Shown here piece by piece: positions 52,459 to 61,598 of a stretch of DNA of 64,000 nt (within the stretch, counting starts at the first letter, position 1; each line of letters begins with the position of its first letter). The DNA is from Luteibacter pinisoli (lineage in GTDB: Bacteria > Pseudomonadota > Gammaproteobacteria > Xanthomonadales > Rhodanobacteraceae), in contig NZ_CP041046.1 of NCBI RefSeq assembly GCF_006385595.1, positions 2,356,001 through 2,420,000 on the forward strand, given 5' to 3'. The translations under genes were made by a program, and so were the position numbers. Under the pieces are notes generated by a model. That model saw only the letters and a list, made by a program, of their open reading frames with translations. It ran no database searches and was not told where the DNA came from.

Positions 52459-53211
52459 ATGAAAACGAGTCTCCGTGCCATGGTGGCGCCGCGCGCGGGC
52501 CACCGGAACACTGCGTACCTCATCGCAGTCGCCTTCTGCGGCATGGCCGGTGGCGCGTACGCGCAAGCCACAAGCACGGTGACATTACCGGACACGATCG
52601 ACGCGCGGGTGATGGCCTGCACCACGTGCCACGGTCACCAGGGCCAGGGCACGAAGGACGATTACTTCCCACGCCTTGCCGGCAAGCCGGCGGGTTATCT
52701 CTACAACCAGCTGGTCGCGTTCCGCGATGGCAAGCGCAAATACGCGCCGATGAACTACCTGCTGGAATACCTGCCCGATGCGTACCTGCAGGAGATGGCC
52801 CAGTACTTTGCCACCCAGCAGACACCCTTCCCCTCCCTTCCTAAACCCAACGTCACGCCCCAGGTGATGGCGCTGGGCGAGAAACTGGGGCTCAAAGGTG
52901 ACGATGCACGGCACATCCCGGCTTGCATCGCCTGCCATGGCGTGTCGCTGACGGGCGTGTCACCGGATATTCCCGGATTGCTCGGCCTGCACGCCAAGTA
53001 CATCAGTGCGCAGCTTGGCGCCTCCCGTTATGGCGCACGCGTGACGGATAACCCGAACTGCATGCAGCGCATCACGGTTCGCCTGTCCGACGCTGACATC
53101 GCTGCCGTATCGGCGTGGCTATCCTCCCTGCCCGCACCGCTCAACGCGGCGCCGGCCACCGCGGGGTCGCTCCCCCTGGCGCTGACTTGCGTGCCGGGTG
53201 CACCGAAATGA
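52459..53211 (+). CDS. Diheme cytochrome c, c4-like
   Basis: A 250-aa exported protein (signal peptide cleaved near GGAYAQA) with two CxxCH haem sites: CTTCH at residue 54 and CIACH at residue 156. Each is followed by a Met/Tyr-rich helix region, as in the two-domain cytochrome c4 family. It is the first gene of a six-gene respiratory cluster; the next gene starts within its stop (ATGA). It probably carries electrons to the oxidase encoded downstream. Confidence 0.85.
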   Translation: MKTSLRAMVAPRAGHRNTAYLIAVAFCGMAGGAYAQATSTVTLPDTIDARVMACTTCHGHQGQGTKDDYFPRLAGKPAGYLYNQLVAFRDGKRKYAPMNYLLEYLPDAYLQEMAQYFATQQTPFPSLPKPNVTPQVMALGEKLGLKGDDARHIPACIACHGVSLTGVSPDIPGLLGLHAKYISAQLGASRYGARVTDNPNCMQRITVRLSDADIAAVSAWLSSLPAPLNAAPATAGSLPLALTCVPGAPK

Positions 53212-54464
53212 GCATGCCCACACGTACCGTACGTTTCTTCATGGCCCTTTGCATGGTCTTCGCGCTTGCCTGCGGCGCCCACGCCCAGGAAGCGGCCACG
53301 GTCGCCCGTGGCGAATACCTGGCCCGCGCCTCGGATTGCATCGCCTGCCATACCAGCCCCGGCGGTAAGCCGTTTGCGGGCGGCCTCGCCATGCCCACAC
53401 CCTTCGGCACGCTGTACTCGCCGAATATCTCGCCCGACAAGGACACGGGCATCGGCACGTGGAGCGCCGACGACTTCTACAAGATGATGCACACCGGCAA
53501 GTCGCGCTCGGGCGAGCTGCTCTATCCCGCCATGCCCTTTGCCGCTTACACGCGCATGACCCGGGCCGATGTCGACGCCATCTATGCGTACCTGCGCACA
53601 GTGCCGGCGGTGAAGCAGCGCAGCCGTGATCAGGACCTGCGCTTTCCCTATAACGACCGCAAGCTGTTGCTCGGCTGGCGCACGCTGTACTTCGACGAAG
53701 GCGAATACACACCCAACGCGCAGAAATCCGCGGAGTGGAACCGCGGCGCCTATCTCGTCGAAGGGCCGGGCCACTGCTCGTTGTGCCACACGCCGATCAA
53801 TGCGCTGGGCGGCAGTTCGAAGGCATCCGCCTATGAAGGCGGGCTGATTCCCATGCAGGACTGGTACGCGCCTTCACTGACGTCGAACCGCGAAGCGGGC
53901 CTAGGCGAGTGGAGCCTGAAGGACATCTCGGATCTACTGCAGAGCGGTGTGTCGGCACGCGGCGCCGTGTACGGCCCCATGGCCGAAGTCGTCCATAACA
54001 GCCTGCAATACCTGTCCGACGCCGATATCCAGGCGATGGCCGTGTACCTGAAGGACCTGCCGTCGTCGCACGCTTCCACGTCGTCGACTTCAGCCCCCTC
54101 ACACGCACAGGAACCGGAAGCGCTTCGCCTCGCCCCGCTCGGCAAGAAGATCTACGCGGACCAGTGTGCGGTCTGCCATGGCGCCCATGGCGAAGGTCGC
54201 GCCAGTGACTTCCCGCCCCTGGCCGGCAACCAGTCCATCCAGATGGACTCGCCGGTGAACCCCATTCGGATGGTACTCAACGGCGGCTATCCGCCGGGGA
54301 CACTGCGCAATCCGCGGCCTTACGGCATGCCCCCATTCGCCCAGGAGCTGTCGGATGAGGAAGTAGCGGCCGTGGTGACGTATATCCGCACGGCGTGGAA
54401 AAACACCGGCACGCCGGTATCGAATCGCGACGTGAACAAACTGCGCGCGGCACCCCTGGACTGA
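53208..54464 (+). CDS. Triheme cytochrome c (dehydrogenase-type cytochrome subunit)
   Basis: 418 aa with signal peptide and three CxxCH sites: CIACH at residue 44, CSLCH at residue 190 and CAVCH at residue 320. The three-domain layout and segments such as GGLAMPTPFGTLYSPNISPDKDTGIGTW and YAPSLTSNREAGLGEWSLKDI match the cytochrome subunit of membrane alcohol/gluconate dehydrogenases. No dehydrogenase gene is present here, so it may link a periplasmic dehydrogenase encoded elsewhere to the oxidase. Coupled by ATGA to the upstream gene. Confidence 0.85.
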   Translation: MSMPTRTVRFFMALCMVFALACGAHAQEAATVARGEYLARASDCIACHTSPGGKPFAGGLAMPTPFGTLYSPNISPDKDTGIGTWSADDFYKMMHTGKSRSGELLYPAMPFAAYTRMTRADVDAIYAYLRTVPAVKQRSRDQDLRFPYNDRKLLLGWRTLYFDEGEYTPNAQKSAEWNRGAYLVEGPGHCSLCHTPINALGGSSKASAYEGGLIPMQDWYAPSLTSNREAGLGEWSLKDISDLLQSGVSARGAVYGPMAEVVHNSLQYLSDADIQAMAVYLKDLPSSHASTSSTSAPSHAQEPEALRLAPLGKKIYADQCAVCHGAHGEGRASDFPPLAGNQSIQMDSPVNPIRMVLNGGYPPGTLRNPRPYGMPPFAQELSDEEVAAVVTYIRTAWKNTGTPVSNRDVNKLRAAPLD

Positions 54465-54478
54465 CCGAGGCCCTGCCC

Positions 54479-54652
54479 ATGACTGACAACGAGCCGACCG
54501 ACACCACGCAGGAAGACGCGCGCGTGGACGAGATCGTCCGCAGCGGCCCTCGCGGCGCGCTGGCCGTCGCGGGTATCGCGGTGGCCATCGTGATGGCCAT
54601 GTGGTTCCTGTTCTATTTCTTCGCCTTCCTTCCCCGCGGCACGCTTCGCTAA
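54479..54652 (+). CDS. Small single-helix membrane protein of the oxidase cluster (57 aa)
   Basis: A polar N-terminus, then one transmembrane helix (ALAVAGIAVAIVMAMWFLFYFFAFL, about 27-51) and a short tail. It lies 10 nt before coxB and is a likely small accessory or third subunit of the B-type oxidase. No motif; the function is inferred from position only. Confidence 0.65.
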   Translation: MTDNEPTDTTQEDARVDEIVRSGPRGALAVAGIAVAIVMAMWFLFYFFAFLPRGTLR

Positions 54653-54662
54653 AGGCTTCCCC

Positions 54663-55229
54663 ATGGCGCAACCCGCTTCCGAGATGCACGACCACACCGA
54701 CGTCGCCGCCCGTGTCGAGCGGCGCTGGGGCTTCGTCATGCTCGGCCTCATGGTGCTCCTGGTGGCGATGACCATCTACACCGGCCTGCATGCGGCGATG
54801 ATGCCGCCCTCGCGCGTCGAGACCATCGACCCCACAACGCTGCACCTGTCAGGCGAGTTCGCCGAGGCCAACCTGGGCAGCGCCTTGCAGCCCGACGGGT
54901 CGGTGGTCGTGAGGCTGATTGGCCAGCAGTATTCCTTCACGCCACAGTGCATCGTCGTGCCGGCCGGCACGCCCATCACGTTCCGGGCAACCAGCGCGGA
55001 TGTGATCCACGGCATGCTCATCACCGGCACCAACATCAACTCCATGGTGGAGCCGGGCTTCATCTCGACGTTCAAGACCACGTTTGATGCGCCGGGGGAT
55101 CACCTGATGCCTTGCCACGAATTCTGCGGCACGGGACACGAGGGCATGTGGGCGAACGTCAGGGTGGTCGACAAGAACGCCTTTACCCAACTCACCGACC
55201 ATGCCAGGAGGGCGACCTGTGATCTTTAA
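54663..55229 (+). CDS. Heme-copper oxidase (ba3-like) subunit II, CuA protein
   Basis: 188 aa. One N-terminal helix (about 22-40), then a periplasmic cupredoxin domain with the binuclear CuA site: His116 in VIHGM, then Cys151, Cys155, His159 and Met162 in CHEFCGTGHEGM. Single-helix subunit II with a truncated CuA domain is typical of B-family (ba3) oxidases. It receives electrons from the cytochrome c proteins of the cluster. Its last 11 nt overlap the subunit I gene. Confidence 0.9.
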   Translation: MAQPASEMHDHTDVAARVERRWGFVMLGLMVLLVAMTIYTGLHAAMMPPSRVETIDPTTLHLSGEFAEANLGSALQPDGSVVVRLIGQQYSFTPQCIVVPAGTPITFRATSADVIHGMLITGTNINSMVEPGFISTFKTTFDAPGDHLMPCHEFCGTGHEGMWANVRVVDKNAFTQLTDHARRATCDL

Positions 55230-56844
55230 CAAGCGCCTGGTCCTCGCCCACTTCTGGCTGGCCTTCGCCGTGTTCGGCGTGGCGATCCTGCTTGGCGAAT
55301 GGCAGATGTTCATCCGCAGCCCGCTGCATGGCTGGCTGCGAAACGCAGACCTGTATTACCGCTCGGTGACCGCGCACGGCACGATCATGGGGTACGTGTT
55401 TCCCACGCTGGTTGCCATGGGCTTCGGTTACGCCTTCAGCGAAATCTCGCTGAAACAGAAGCTGGTCGGCCTGCGCTGGGCGTGGGCGGGTTTCTGGATG
55501 ATCGTCATCGGGACGCTGGGGGCGGCGATTCCCGTGGGCCTGGGCCTCGACTCCGTGCTTTACACGTTCTATCCGCCCATGGTCGGCCATGCCTCGTATT
55601 ACCTCGGCGTAGTGCTGGTGGTCGTCGGATCGTGGGTCTGGGTCGTCCTCATGGGAGTTAACCTCGCGGTGTGGAAGCGGGCGAACCCGGGTGCCCCGGT
55701 GCCACTGCCCATGTTCGCCACCGTGGCGGGTGCGTACCTGTGGGGGTGGACGGCGGTGGGCGCGGCGTCGGAACTGCTGTTCCAGATTCTCCCCGTAGCC
55801 CTCGGCTTCAGCTCGACGATCAATGCCGGGCTCGCTCGCGTGCTGTTTTCGTGGACGCTGCATGCCATCGTCTATTTCTGGCTGATGCCGGCGTATATCG
55901 CGTTCTACACGATCGTGCCGCGCGCGATCGGCGGGCGCCTTTACAGCGACACGATGGCACGCCTGTCCTTCGCCCTGTTCCTCGTGTTCGCCATGCCCAT
56001 CGGCATCCACCATCTGTTCGCCGACCCCGAGGTGGGCTCAGGCTTCAAGTTCCTGCATTCGGTGTTCACCGCGATGGTGGCCGTACCCACCTTGCTGACG
56101 GTATTCACGATCTGCGCTTCGGTGGAAATCGCCTCCCGCCTGCGCGGGGGCAAAGGCGCCTTTGGCTGGGTCAAGGCATTGCCGTGGGACAACCCGCAGA
56201 TGCTGGCCCTGGCGCTGTCCTTCGTGCTGCTGGGCTTTGGCGGCGCGGGTGGCCTGATCAACATGAGTTACCAGCTGAACTCCACCATCCACAACACGCA
56301 GTGGGTCACGGCGCATTTCCACCTGATCTTCGCCGGTGCCATCGTCATCATGTACTTCGCCATCGCGTACGACCTGTGGCCGCACCTGACGGGCCGTGTC
56401 ATCGCGGATCTCCGGATGATCCGCACGCAACTGTGGCTGTGGTTCATCGGCATGGTGGTGCTTACCTTTCCCTGGCACTACGCCGGCTTGCTCGGCATGC
56501 CGCGTCGCATGGCCTTCTACGACTATACGGCGCCCGGCGGCGATACCCAGGCGCTGACGGTCATGATGTCGGTCGTCGGCGGTGCGATCCTGGTGATCTC
56601 GGCGGCGCTGTTCCTCACGGTACTGATCCGCAACCACCGGGCCCAGGCGCTGGATCCGGGGCCCTACACCTTCAGCAAGCCCGTGCATGAGCCGGTGAAC
56701 CTGCCCTTCGCGCTGAACGGGCTGGGCCTGTGGGTGGGCCTGATGATCGCCCTCACCATCACCAACTACGGCTACCCGATCGTCCAGCTGCTGCAGATGC
56801 ACGATGCAAAGGTGCCTGCGGTCTATGTGGGAGGCAAACCATGA
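55219..56844 (+). CDS. Heme-copper oxidase (ba3-like, B family) subunit I
   Basis: 541 aa with about 13 helices. Haem and CuB ligands: VTAHGTIMG (low-spin haem His), WTLHAIVYFWLMPAY (CuB His with the cross-linked Tyr four residues on, the B-family pattern), GIHHLF (two CuB His) and TAHFHLIF (haem a3 and haem b His). The GTG at 55219 has AGGAGGG 7 nt upstream inside the coxB gene; an ATG six codons earlier is less likely. It reduces oxygen to water and pumps protons; B-type enzymes often have high oxygen affinity. Confidence 0.9.
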   Translation: MIFNKRLVLAHFWLAFAVFGVAILLGEWQMFIRSPLHGWLRNADLYYRSVTAHGTIMGYVFPTLVAMGFGYAFSEISLKQKLVGLRWAWAGFWMIVIGTLGAAIPVGLGLDSVLYTFYPPMVGHASYYLGVVLVVVGSWVWVVLMGVNLAVWKRANPGAPVPLPMFATVAGAYLWGWTAVGAASELLFQILPVALGFSSTINAGLARVLFSWTLHAIVYFWLMPAYIAFYTIVPRAIGGRLYSDTMARLSFALFLVFAMPIGIHHLFADPEVGSGFKFLHSVFTAMVAVPTLLTVFTICASVEIASRLRGGKGAFGWVKALPWDNPQMLALALSFVLLGFGGAGGLINMSYQLNSTIHNTQWVTAHFHLIFAGAIVIMYFAIAYDLWPHLTGRVIADLRMIRTQLWLWFIGMVVLTFPWHYAGLLGMPRRMAFYDYTAPGGDTQALTVMMSVVGGAILVISAALFLTVLIRNHRAQALDPGPYTFSKPVHEPVNLPFALNGLGLWVGLMIALTITNYGYPIVQLLQMHDAKVPAVYVGGKP

Positions 56845-57635
56845 GCGACGGCTCGCGCTTCGCCTTCCTGCGCAATCGCTGGTTCACCGTCAGCGTGGGC
56901 GGTACCTTCCTGGTCTTTGTGTTCTCGTTCGTAGTGGGGTTCATCTGGCTACCTTCCGCCCAGGATGAGAACGCCTTCAGGGGCGTGTGGAATGCGATGT
57001 GCGGGGCAGCGGGCGATCCCAGAGGGTGGCTGATATCGACGGAGGCCCCCGTGGCCGCCTCCCACCCGACGTCCACGGTGGTGGTGACGCCTGACCTGCT
57101 CGCCAGGCAATCGGCGGTGCTAGGCGTTGGTCGCGGCGCCACGCTCGCCCTGAAATGCACCATGTGTCACGGCACCCGCGGTGTGAGCTCGGCCGATATC
57201 CCGAACCTCGCCGGCGTGGACGCGACATCCATTTATAAGCAAATGAGGGATTTTCAGGGCGGGGCCCGCGCTAGCGCAGTCATGAAGCCGCTGGTCGCGG
57301 ACCTCGGCGACCAGGACCTGCGCGATCTCTCCGTGTTCTATGCCTCACTGCCGCGTGGAAGCGCCCGTGACCTGGGCGCGGCGCCCGACATCGTCGCCGT
57401 GGGCGCCCCCATGCGGAACATCGCCCCCTGCGGGTCGTGCCACGGTGGCATGGACAGCAAGCTGGGCGCACCGTGGCTGGATTCACAGCCGCGGGCCTAT
57501 CTCAAGGCCCAGTTGGAAGCCTTCCATCACGGAACCCGGCGAAACGACATCGGCGAGCAGATGCGCAATGTCGCCCGAAACATGACTGACGCGGAGATCG
57601 ATGCGGCGGCGGATTATTACGCCGGTAATCGGTAA
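56841..57635 (+). CDS. Membrane-anchored diheme cytochrome c
   Basis: 264 aa, coupled by ATGA to subunit I. An uncleaved N-terminal helix (VSVGGTFLVFVFSFVVGFIWL, about 16-36) and two CxxCH sites (CTMCH at residue 106, CGSCH at residue 197), with a c4-like repeated domain. It is probably the oxidase-proximal electron donor or a fused-like subunit. Its 3' end overlaps the convergent nuclease-like gene by 19 nt. Confidence 0.85.
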   Translation: MSDGSRFAFLRNRWFTVSVGGTFLVFVFSFVVGFIWLPSAQDENAFRGVWNAMCGAAGDPRGWLISTEAPVAASHPTSTVVVTPDLLARQSAVLGVGRGATLALKCTMCHGTRGVSSADIPNLAGVDATSIYKQMRDFQGGARASAVMKPLVADLGDQDLRDLSVFYASLPRGSARDLGAAPDIVAVGAPMRNIAPCGSCHGGMDSKLGAPWLDSQPRAYLKAQLEAFHHGTRRNDIGEQMRNVARNMTDAEIDAAADYYAGNR

Positions 57636-58726
57636 GCGCCGATGCCATCGCTGGTCACTCGGGCGGAACCGGGATCTACCTTTCCGACGACGATGCCATC
57701 GAGATATTCCGCGTGCCGTTCGCGAAGAAACCTCAGCGCCTCCTTCTTCACTGGCTGTGACGCGAGGTGTTCCTGCAAGAACTGAAGGCGGGCGCGATTC
57801 TCGTCAAGAAGCTGCGCCCACGTCTTGACGTATACCGCCATGTCGCTCTTGCGATGGATCAGCCCCGACGCGTCAAGAATCCGGCCATTGGCGTACGGCC
57901 CGTAGTCATCACTGATGACGAAGAAGTTCCAGTTGACGCCTACCGCTCGGAACCGTTCATCCGCGGCCACCGAGAACGCGTATTCCTCGATCTGGGTGAT
58001 ACACCGCGCGTCGATCTTAACGGCCGGCCGCTTTAACTCGACCACGAGATGCGTGAGCGCGTTCGCCCGATGCCGGCGCGTAGCCTTCGACAGCATGAGG
58101 TCGACGATACCCCTCGACTGCGAGATGTGCCCGACGGGCTCGTCGATACACGCCTCGTCGCCAAGCATGCGTCGGTGCGCTCGCAGCACCTCGGTCAACG
58201 ATCGATCGTCAACAGAAAGCGAAAACTCGTCGCCGAACAGCCAGCAATGGTCCGCAATGATGCCGTGCAGCTCCGACCGCTCCTTGAGGCGCTTCTTGGA
58301 ATCCGCATGGAAGAGAATGGCTTCAAGGCCGTCCAGGAACTTGAGGCGGTCCGAAACCATTTTTGCCATATTGACGATCGCCGCGAGCGAGGTGTCCTGA
58401 AGAAGCTTCGCTAGCTCATCGCGCTTTCCGGCAGGGAGATTGAGCACCTCCGCAAGGATGAGCTGAAGGTCTTCCGGGCTATGCTCGATCACCTGCCTGA
58501 GCATCCGGAGTTGAAACTTCTTCGTTTTCAGCGCCGTCGCAGCGAAGTCGGGAAGGTGACGCGCAACGTTCAGTGCGACGATGTCGAATACCTGGCGCTC
58601 CACGTTCTCCATGGGCGTCGCGGGTTCATCCGCGTAGGGATAGATCCCGGCTTTCTTCCACTCTTGTACGTATCCGGCCGCACCGAAGGCGGCTTGGGCG
58701 CGGCATTGATCCTGTACCGTTTCCAT
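57617..58726 (-). CDS. PD-(D/E)XK (Shedu/DUF4263-like) nuclease fragment of a GHKL-ATPase defence-like family, probably 5'-truncated
   Basis: 369 aa from the ATG complementary to 58724-58726 (AAGGA upstream); a longer ATG at 58762 is possible. The C-terminal half contains IIADHCWLFGDEFSLSVDD, then IVDLMLSKATRR and THLVVELKRP with ITQIEEYAFSVA, an Asp...Glu-x-Lys nuclease core. Similar C-termini occur in larger proteins that begin with a Hsp90-like GHKL ATPase, which is missing here. GC content is visibly lower than in the neighbours, suggesting lateral transfer followed by truncation. No remnant of the ATPase domain is obvious upstream. Confidence 0.6.
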   Translation of the reverse strand: METVQDQCRAQAAFGAAGYVQEWKKAGIYPYADEPATPMENVERQVFDIVALNVARHLPDFAATALKTKKFQLRMLRQVIEHSPEDLQLILAEVLNLPAGKRDELAKLLQDTSLAAIVNMAKMVSDRLKFLDGLEAILFHADSKKRLKERSELHGIIADHCWLFGDEFSLSVDDRSLTEVLRAHRRMLGDEACIDEPVGHISQSRGIVDLMLSKATRRHRANALTHLVVELKRPAVKIDARCITQIEEYAFSVAADERFRAVGVNWNFFVISDDYGPYANGRILDASGLIHRKSDMAVYVKTWAQLLDENRARLQFLQEHLASQPVKKEALRFLRERHAEYLDGIVVGKVDPGSARVTSDGIGAYRLPA

Positions 58727-58762
58727 AAAGGGAATTCCTTGTCGGTCGTGCGGGATGTGCAC

Positions 58763-59401
58763 TGTGGCAAGGATTAGCGTCTCGGTCTATGCGACGAATC
58801 GTAAATTTCGGCCGCCTACAGATCGCGGCGGAGAAGCCCTACAACGCGGGCAAGGTCACCGACCAGGGAACGAGGCGAGGCCTCGAGGCGTACATCGCCA
58901 GTCTCTTTGCGCACTGCGACACGCTGCACGTCCCGACCCGCATTCTTCGGTGGCAACACCCACGATGCATCGCAGCGCATCTGGCTGAATGATGAATCAA
59001 TTGTTAGTCACGTGTGGATAGCATGAACATGCACATTCACTGAACCATCACGCATTTATCTGGCATCCGACATCTGAAGTGTATTTTGTTGATGCGGTTC
59101 GCAGAACAGGCCGTTTTGACTTCCGCGCCCGTGGTCTGCGCAACTAAGCTCAAAGCCTGCGGCACACGAGTCACACGGTCGGGCGGATTTGTCCGACAAC
59201 ATCGACTCCCTATCCCCCATGTGCCCCGTGCGGAATGTGCGCAGCACCTGCTGCGGAACGCTATCTAACGGACGAGAGCCACGAATCCGCGGATTCGTGT
59301 CGCATTTGTGTCGGCGATGATCTGCGCTTAGTGAGTCATTCATCAAAACCACGTTATAACCGTTCGGACGGCCATTTCACTTCGGGACAAACTGCCCACG
59401 C
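58763..59401. other. Gene-poor, lower-GC region upstream of the exopolysaccharide operon
   Basis: About 640 bp with no well-supported gene. A 67-codon plus-strand frame at 58789-58992 has no clear ribosome site and no recognisable family. It could be debris of a transferred element. The right half probably holds the promoter and leader of the wzc-like operon, including the palindrome at 59280-59299. The region is clearly more AT-rich than the flanking genes. Confidence 0.55.
59280..59299. promoter_or_regulatory. Perfect 20-bp palindrome upstream of the exopolysaccharide operon
   Basis: CACGAATCCG followed immediately by its exact reverse complement, centred between 59289 and 59290, about 110 bp before the wzc-like start. 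A perfect spacer-free palindrome of this length is unlikely to be chance and fits an operator for a dimeric regulator. Confidence 0.5.
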
Positions 59402-61582
59402 ATGATGACGACGACTGATCAGGCGCGAGACGACGATACCCTGGACCTCAACGCGCTGTTCGGCACGCTTTTGGACCACAAGTGGGTGATTGCTGCTGTC
59501 ACAGGCGCATTTTTCTTTATCGGCGTGTGTTACGCGGTATTCGCGACGCCGATTTTCCAGGCCACCTCGGTGGTGCAGGTTGAGCAGAAGACGCCTTCCC
59601 TGCCCGGCCTGAGTGATCTCACGCAATCGCTTGGGACGACCGCGTCGCAGGCGACCACCGAGATTGCCTTGATTACGTCGCGCCTGGTGATCGGCCAGGC
59701 CGCAGACGAATTACGCCTTAATGTGCAGGTCGATCCGCAGCGTTTGCCCCTTTTTGGGGATTATCTCTCGCGCGGACATAAGCCAGGCCAGCTGGGCGCC
59801 GTGCGCTTTGGCCTCAGCCGCTATGGCTGGGGCGGCGAAGTGGTCGATATCTTCAAGCTCGACCTCCCCGACGCGCTGATGAACCACAAGCTGCAGCTTC
59901 GCGCCGGCGAAAACCATCAGTTCACGCTGCTCGACGATAACGACAAGGTCATTGCCAGTGGCGCTGTCGGCCAGCTGGTGAAGTCCGGCGATGTCACGGT
60001 GCAGATTCGGCAACTGGTCGCGAATCCCGGCACGCGTTTCGATGTGGTCGAGCAGCCCATGCTCACCACGGTCAACAAGCTGCAGACCGATATCGTGGCG
60101 CTTGAGCAGGGCACGGATTCAGGCATCATCGACCTCACGTACAACAACGCGGACCCCGTGCTTGCGCAGCAGGTGATGGAGCACATAACCCGGGCCTATG
60201 TCCGCCAGAACGTCGAGCGCAATTCCGCGGAAGCCGCCAGCCAGCTGCAGTTCGTGAAAGACCAGTTGCCCAAGGTGCGCAATGAGCTGGACCGCGCGCA
60301 GGCGGCGCTCAATGTCTTCCAGACCAAGTCCGGCACCGTCGACATCAGCATGCAGACCAAGGGCCTGCTGGACCAGATCGTTGGCGTCGAGAACAACATC
60401 CAGCAGCTGCACATGCAGCAGGCCGATATCGACCGCCGCTTTACCCATGACCACCCGGCCTACCAGGCCCTGCAGCAGCAGATGGGCACGCTTGAAGCCC
60501 AGAAAGCCGCCATGGAGAAGCAGGTGGGCGGCCTGCCGGATACCCAGCAGGAGCTCCTGAAGCTCAATCGCGATGTCCAGGTCAGCTCCAACACCTATAC
60601 CAGCCTGCTCAACCAGGCCCAGCAGCTGGATATCGCACGGGCGGGCACGGTGGGTAACGTGCGTATCGTGGACTCGTCGCTGGTGGACGTGAACCAGCCG
60701 GTGCAGCCACGCAAGGCGCTGGTGGTGGTCATCGCCACGTTCCTGGGCGGGTTCCTCGCCCTCGCCTTCGTCTTCCTCAAGCAGATCCTGAATCGCGGCG
60801 TCGAAGATCCGGCCGTGATCGAAGACCTTGGCCTGCCCGTCTATGCGTCCGTGCCCCTCAGCCGTGGCCAGGCCATCGGAGCGCGCGGGCCACGCGGTGC
60901 ACGCAAGACGCTGCTGGCCATCGCCGACCCTGCCGACCTGGCCGTGGAAGCGTTCCGCAGCCTGCGTACCAGCCTGCATTTCGCGCGTCTCGAGGCCAAG
61001 AACAACATCCTGATGATCACGGGCGCCAGTCCGTTCGCGGGCAAGACCTTCGTCTCCGCCAACCTGGCCGCCGTGATTGCGCAGGCGGGGCAGCGGGTGC
61101 TCCTGGTGGACGGCGACATGCGCCGCGGCACGCTCCATCAGCATCTTGGCATCCGTGCCGGCGAAGGCTTGTCCGACCTGCTCGTGGGCTCGCATGAACT
61201 GGGCAACATCATCCAGAAAAACATCGTGCCCAACGTGGACTTCATCAGCCGCGGCCGCGTGCCGCCCAACCCTTCCGAACTGTTGATGCACGAGCATTTC
61301 ACCGCGTTCATCGGCAGCGTCGTACCGCAGTACGACCTCATCATCATTGATACGCCGCCGATCCTGGCCGTGACAGACGCAGCGGTGATCGGCCACCACG
61401 TCGGTACCAGCCTGCTGGTCGCCCGCTTCGGGCTCAACAAGGCCCGTGAGCTGGCGCTGGCGCAGCAGCGCTTCGAACAGAATGGCGTGGAACTGAAGGG
61501 CGCGATCTTCAATGCCGTCGAGCGCCGCACGGCAGGGTACGCCGCCTACGCGTACTACAAATACAGCACCGAACCTACGTAA
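59402..61582 (+). CDS. Polysaccharide co-polymerase/tyrosine autokinase (Wzc-like)
   Basis: A 726-aa inner-membrane protein controlling exopolysaccharide chain length and export. An N-terminal Wzz domain follows TM1 (about 29-49). Then come periplasmic coiled coils and TM2 (about 437-457) with the Pro-rich PVQPRKALVVV before it. The cytoplasmic BY-kinase carries Walker A ASPFAGKTFVSAN, Walker A' VLLVDGDMRRG and Walker B LIIIDTPPIL. A C-terminal tyrosine cluster (YAAYAYYKY) is the autophosphorylation site. First gene of the operon; no outer-membrane Wza-like gene precedes it in the window. Confidence 0.92.
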   Translation: MMTTTDQARDDDTLDLNALFGTLLDHKWVIAAVTGAFFFIGVCYAVFATPIFQATSVVQVEQKTPSLPGLSDLTQSLGTTASQATTEIALITSRLVIGQAADELRLNVQVDPQRLPLFGDYLSRGHKPGQLGAVRFGLSRYGWGGEVVDIFKLDLPDALMNHKLQLRAGENHQFTLLDDNDKVIASGAVGQLVKSGDVTVQIRQLVANPGTRFDVVEQPMLTTVNKLQTDIVALEQGTDSGIIDLTYNNADPVLAQQVMEHITRAYVRQNVERNSAEAASQLQFVKDQLPKVRNELDRAQAALNVFQTKSGTVDISMQTKGLLDQIVGVENNIQQLHMQQADIDRRFTHDHPAYQALQQQMGTLEAQKAAMEKQVGGLPDTQQELLKLNRDVQVSSNTYTSLLNQAQQLDIARAGTVGNVRIVDSSLVDVNQPVQPRKALVVVIATFLGGFLALAFVFLKQILNRGVEDPAVIEDLGLPVYASVPLSRGQAIGARGPRGARKTLLAIADPADLAVEAFRSLRTSLHFARLEAKNNILMITGASPFAGKTFVSANLAAVIAQAGQRVLLVDGDMRRGTLHQHLGIRAGEGLSDLLVGSHELGNIIQKNIVPNVDFISRGRVPPNPSELLMHEHFTAFIGSVVPQYDLIIIDTPPILAVTDAAVIGHHVGTSLLVARFGLNKARELALAQQRFEQNGVELKGAIFNAVERRTAGYAAYAYYKYSTEPT

Positions 61583-61598
61583 ACCTGGCCGCCTACAC

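Noticed and set aside
58789..58992. 67-codon plus-strand frame upstream of the exopolysaccharide operon
   Set aside because: No clear ribosome site, no recognisable family, and it lies in a region that looks like transfer debris. Kept only as a comment on the spacer.
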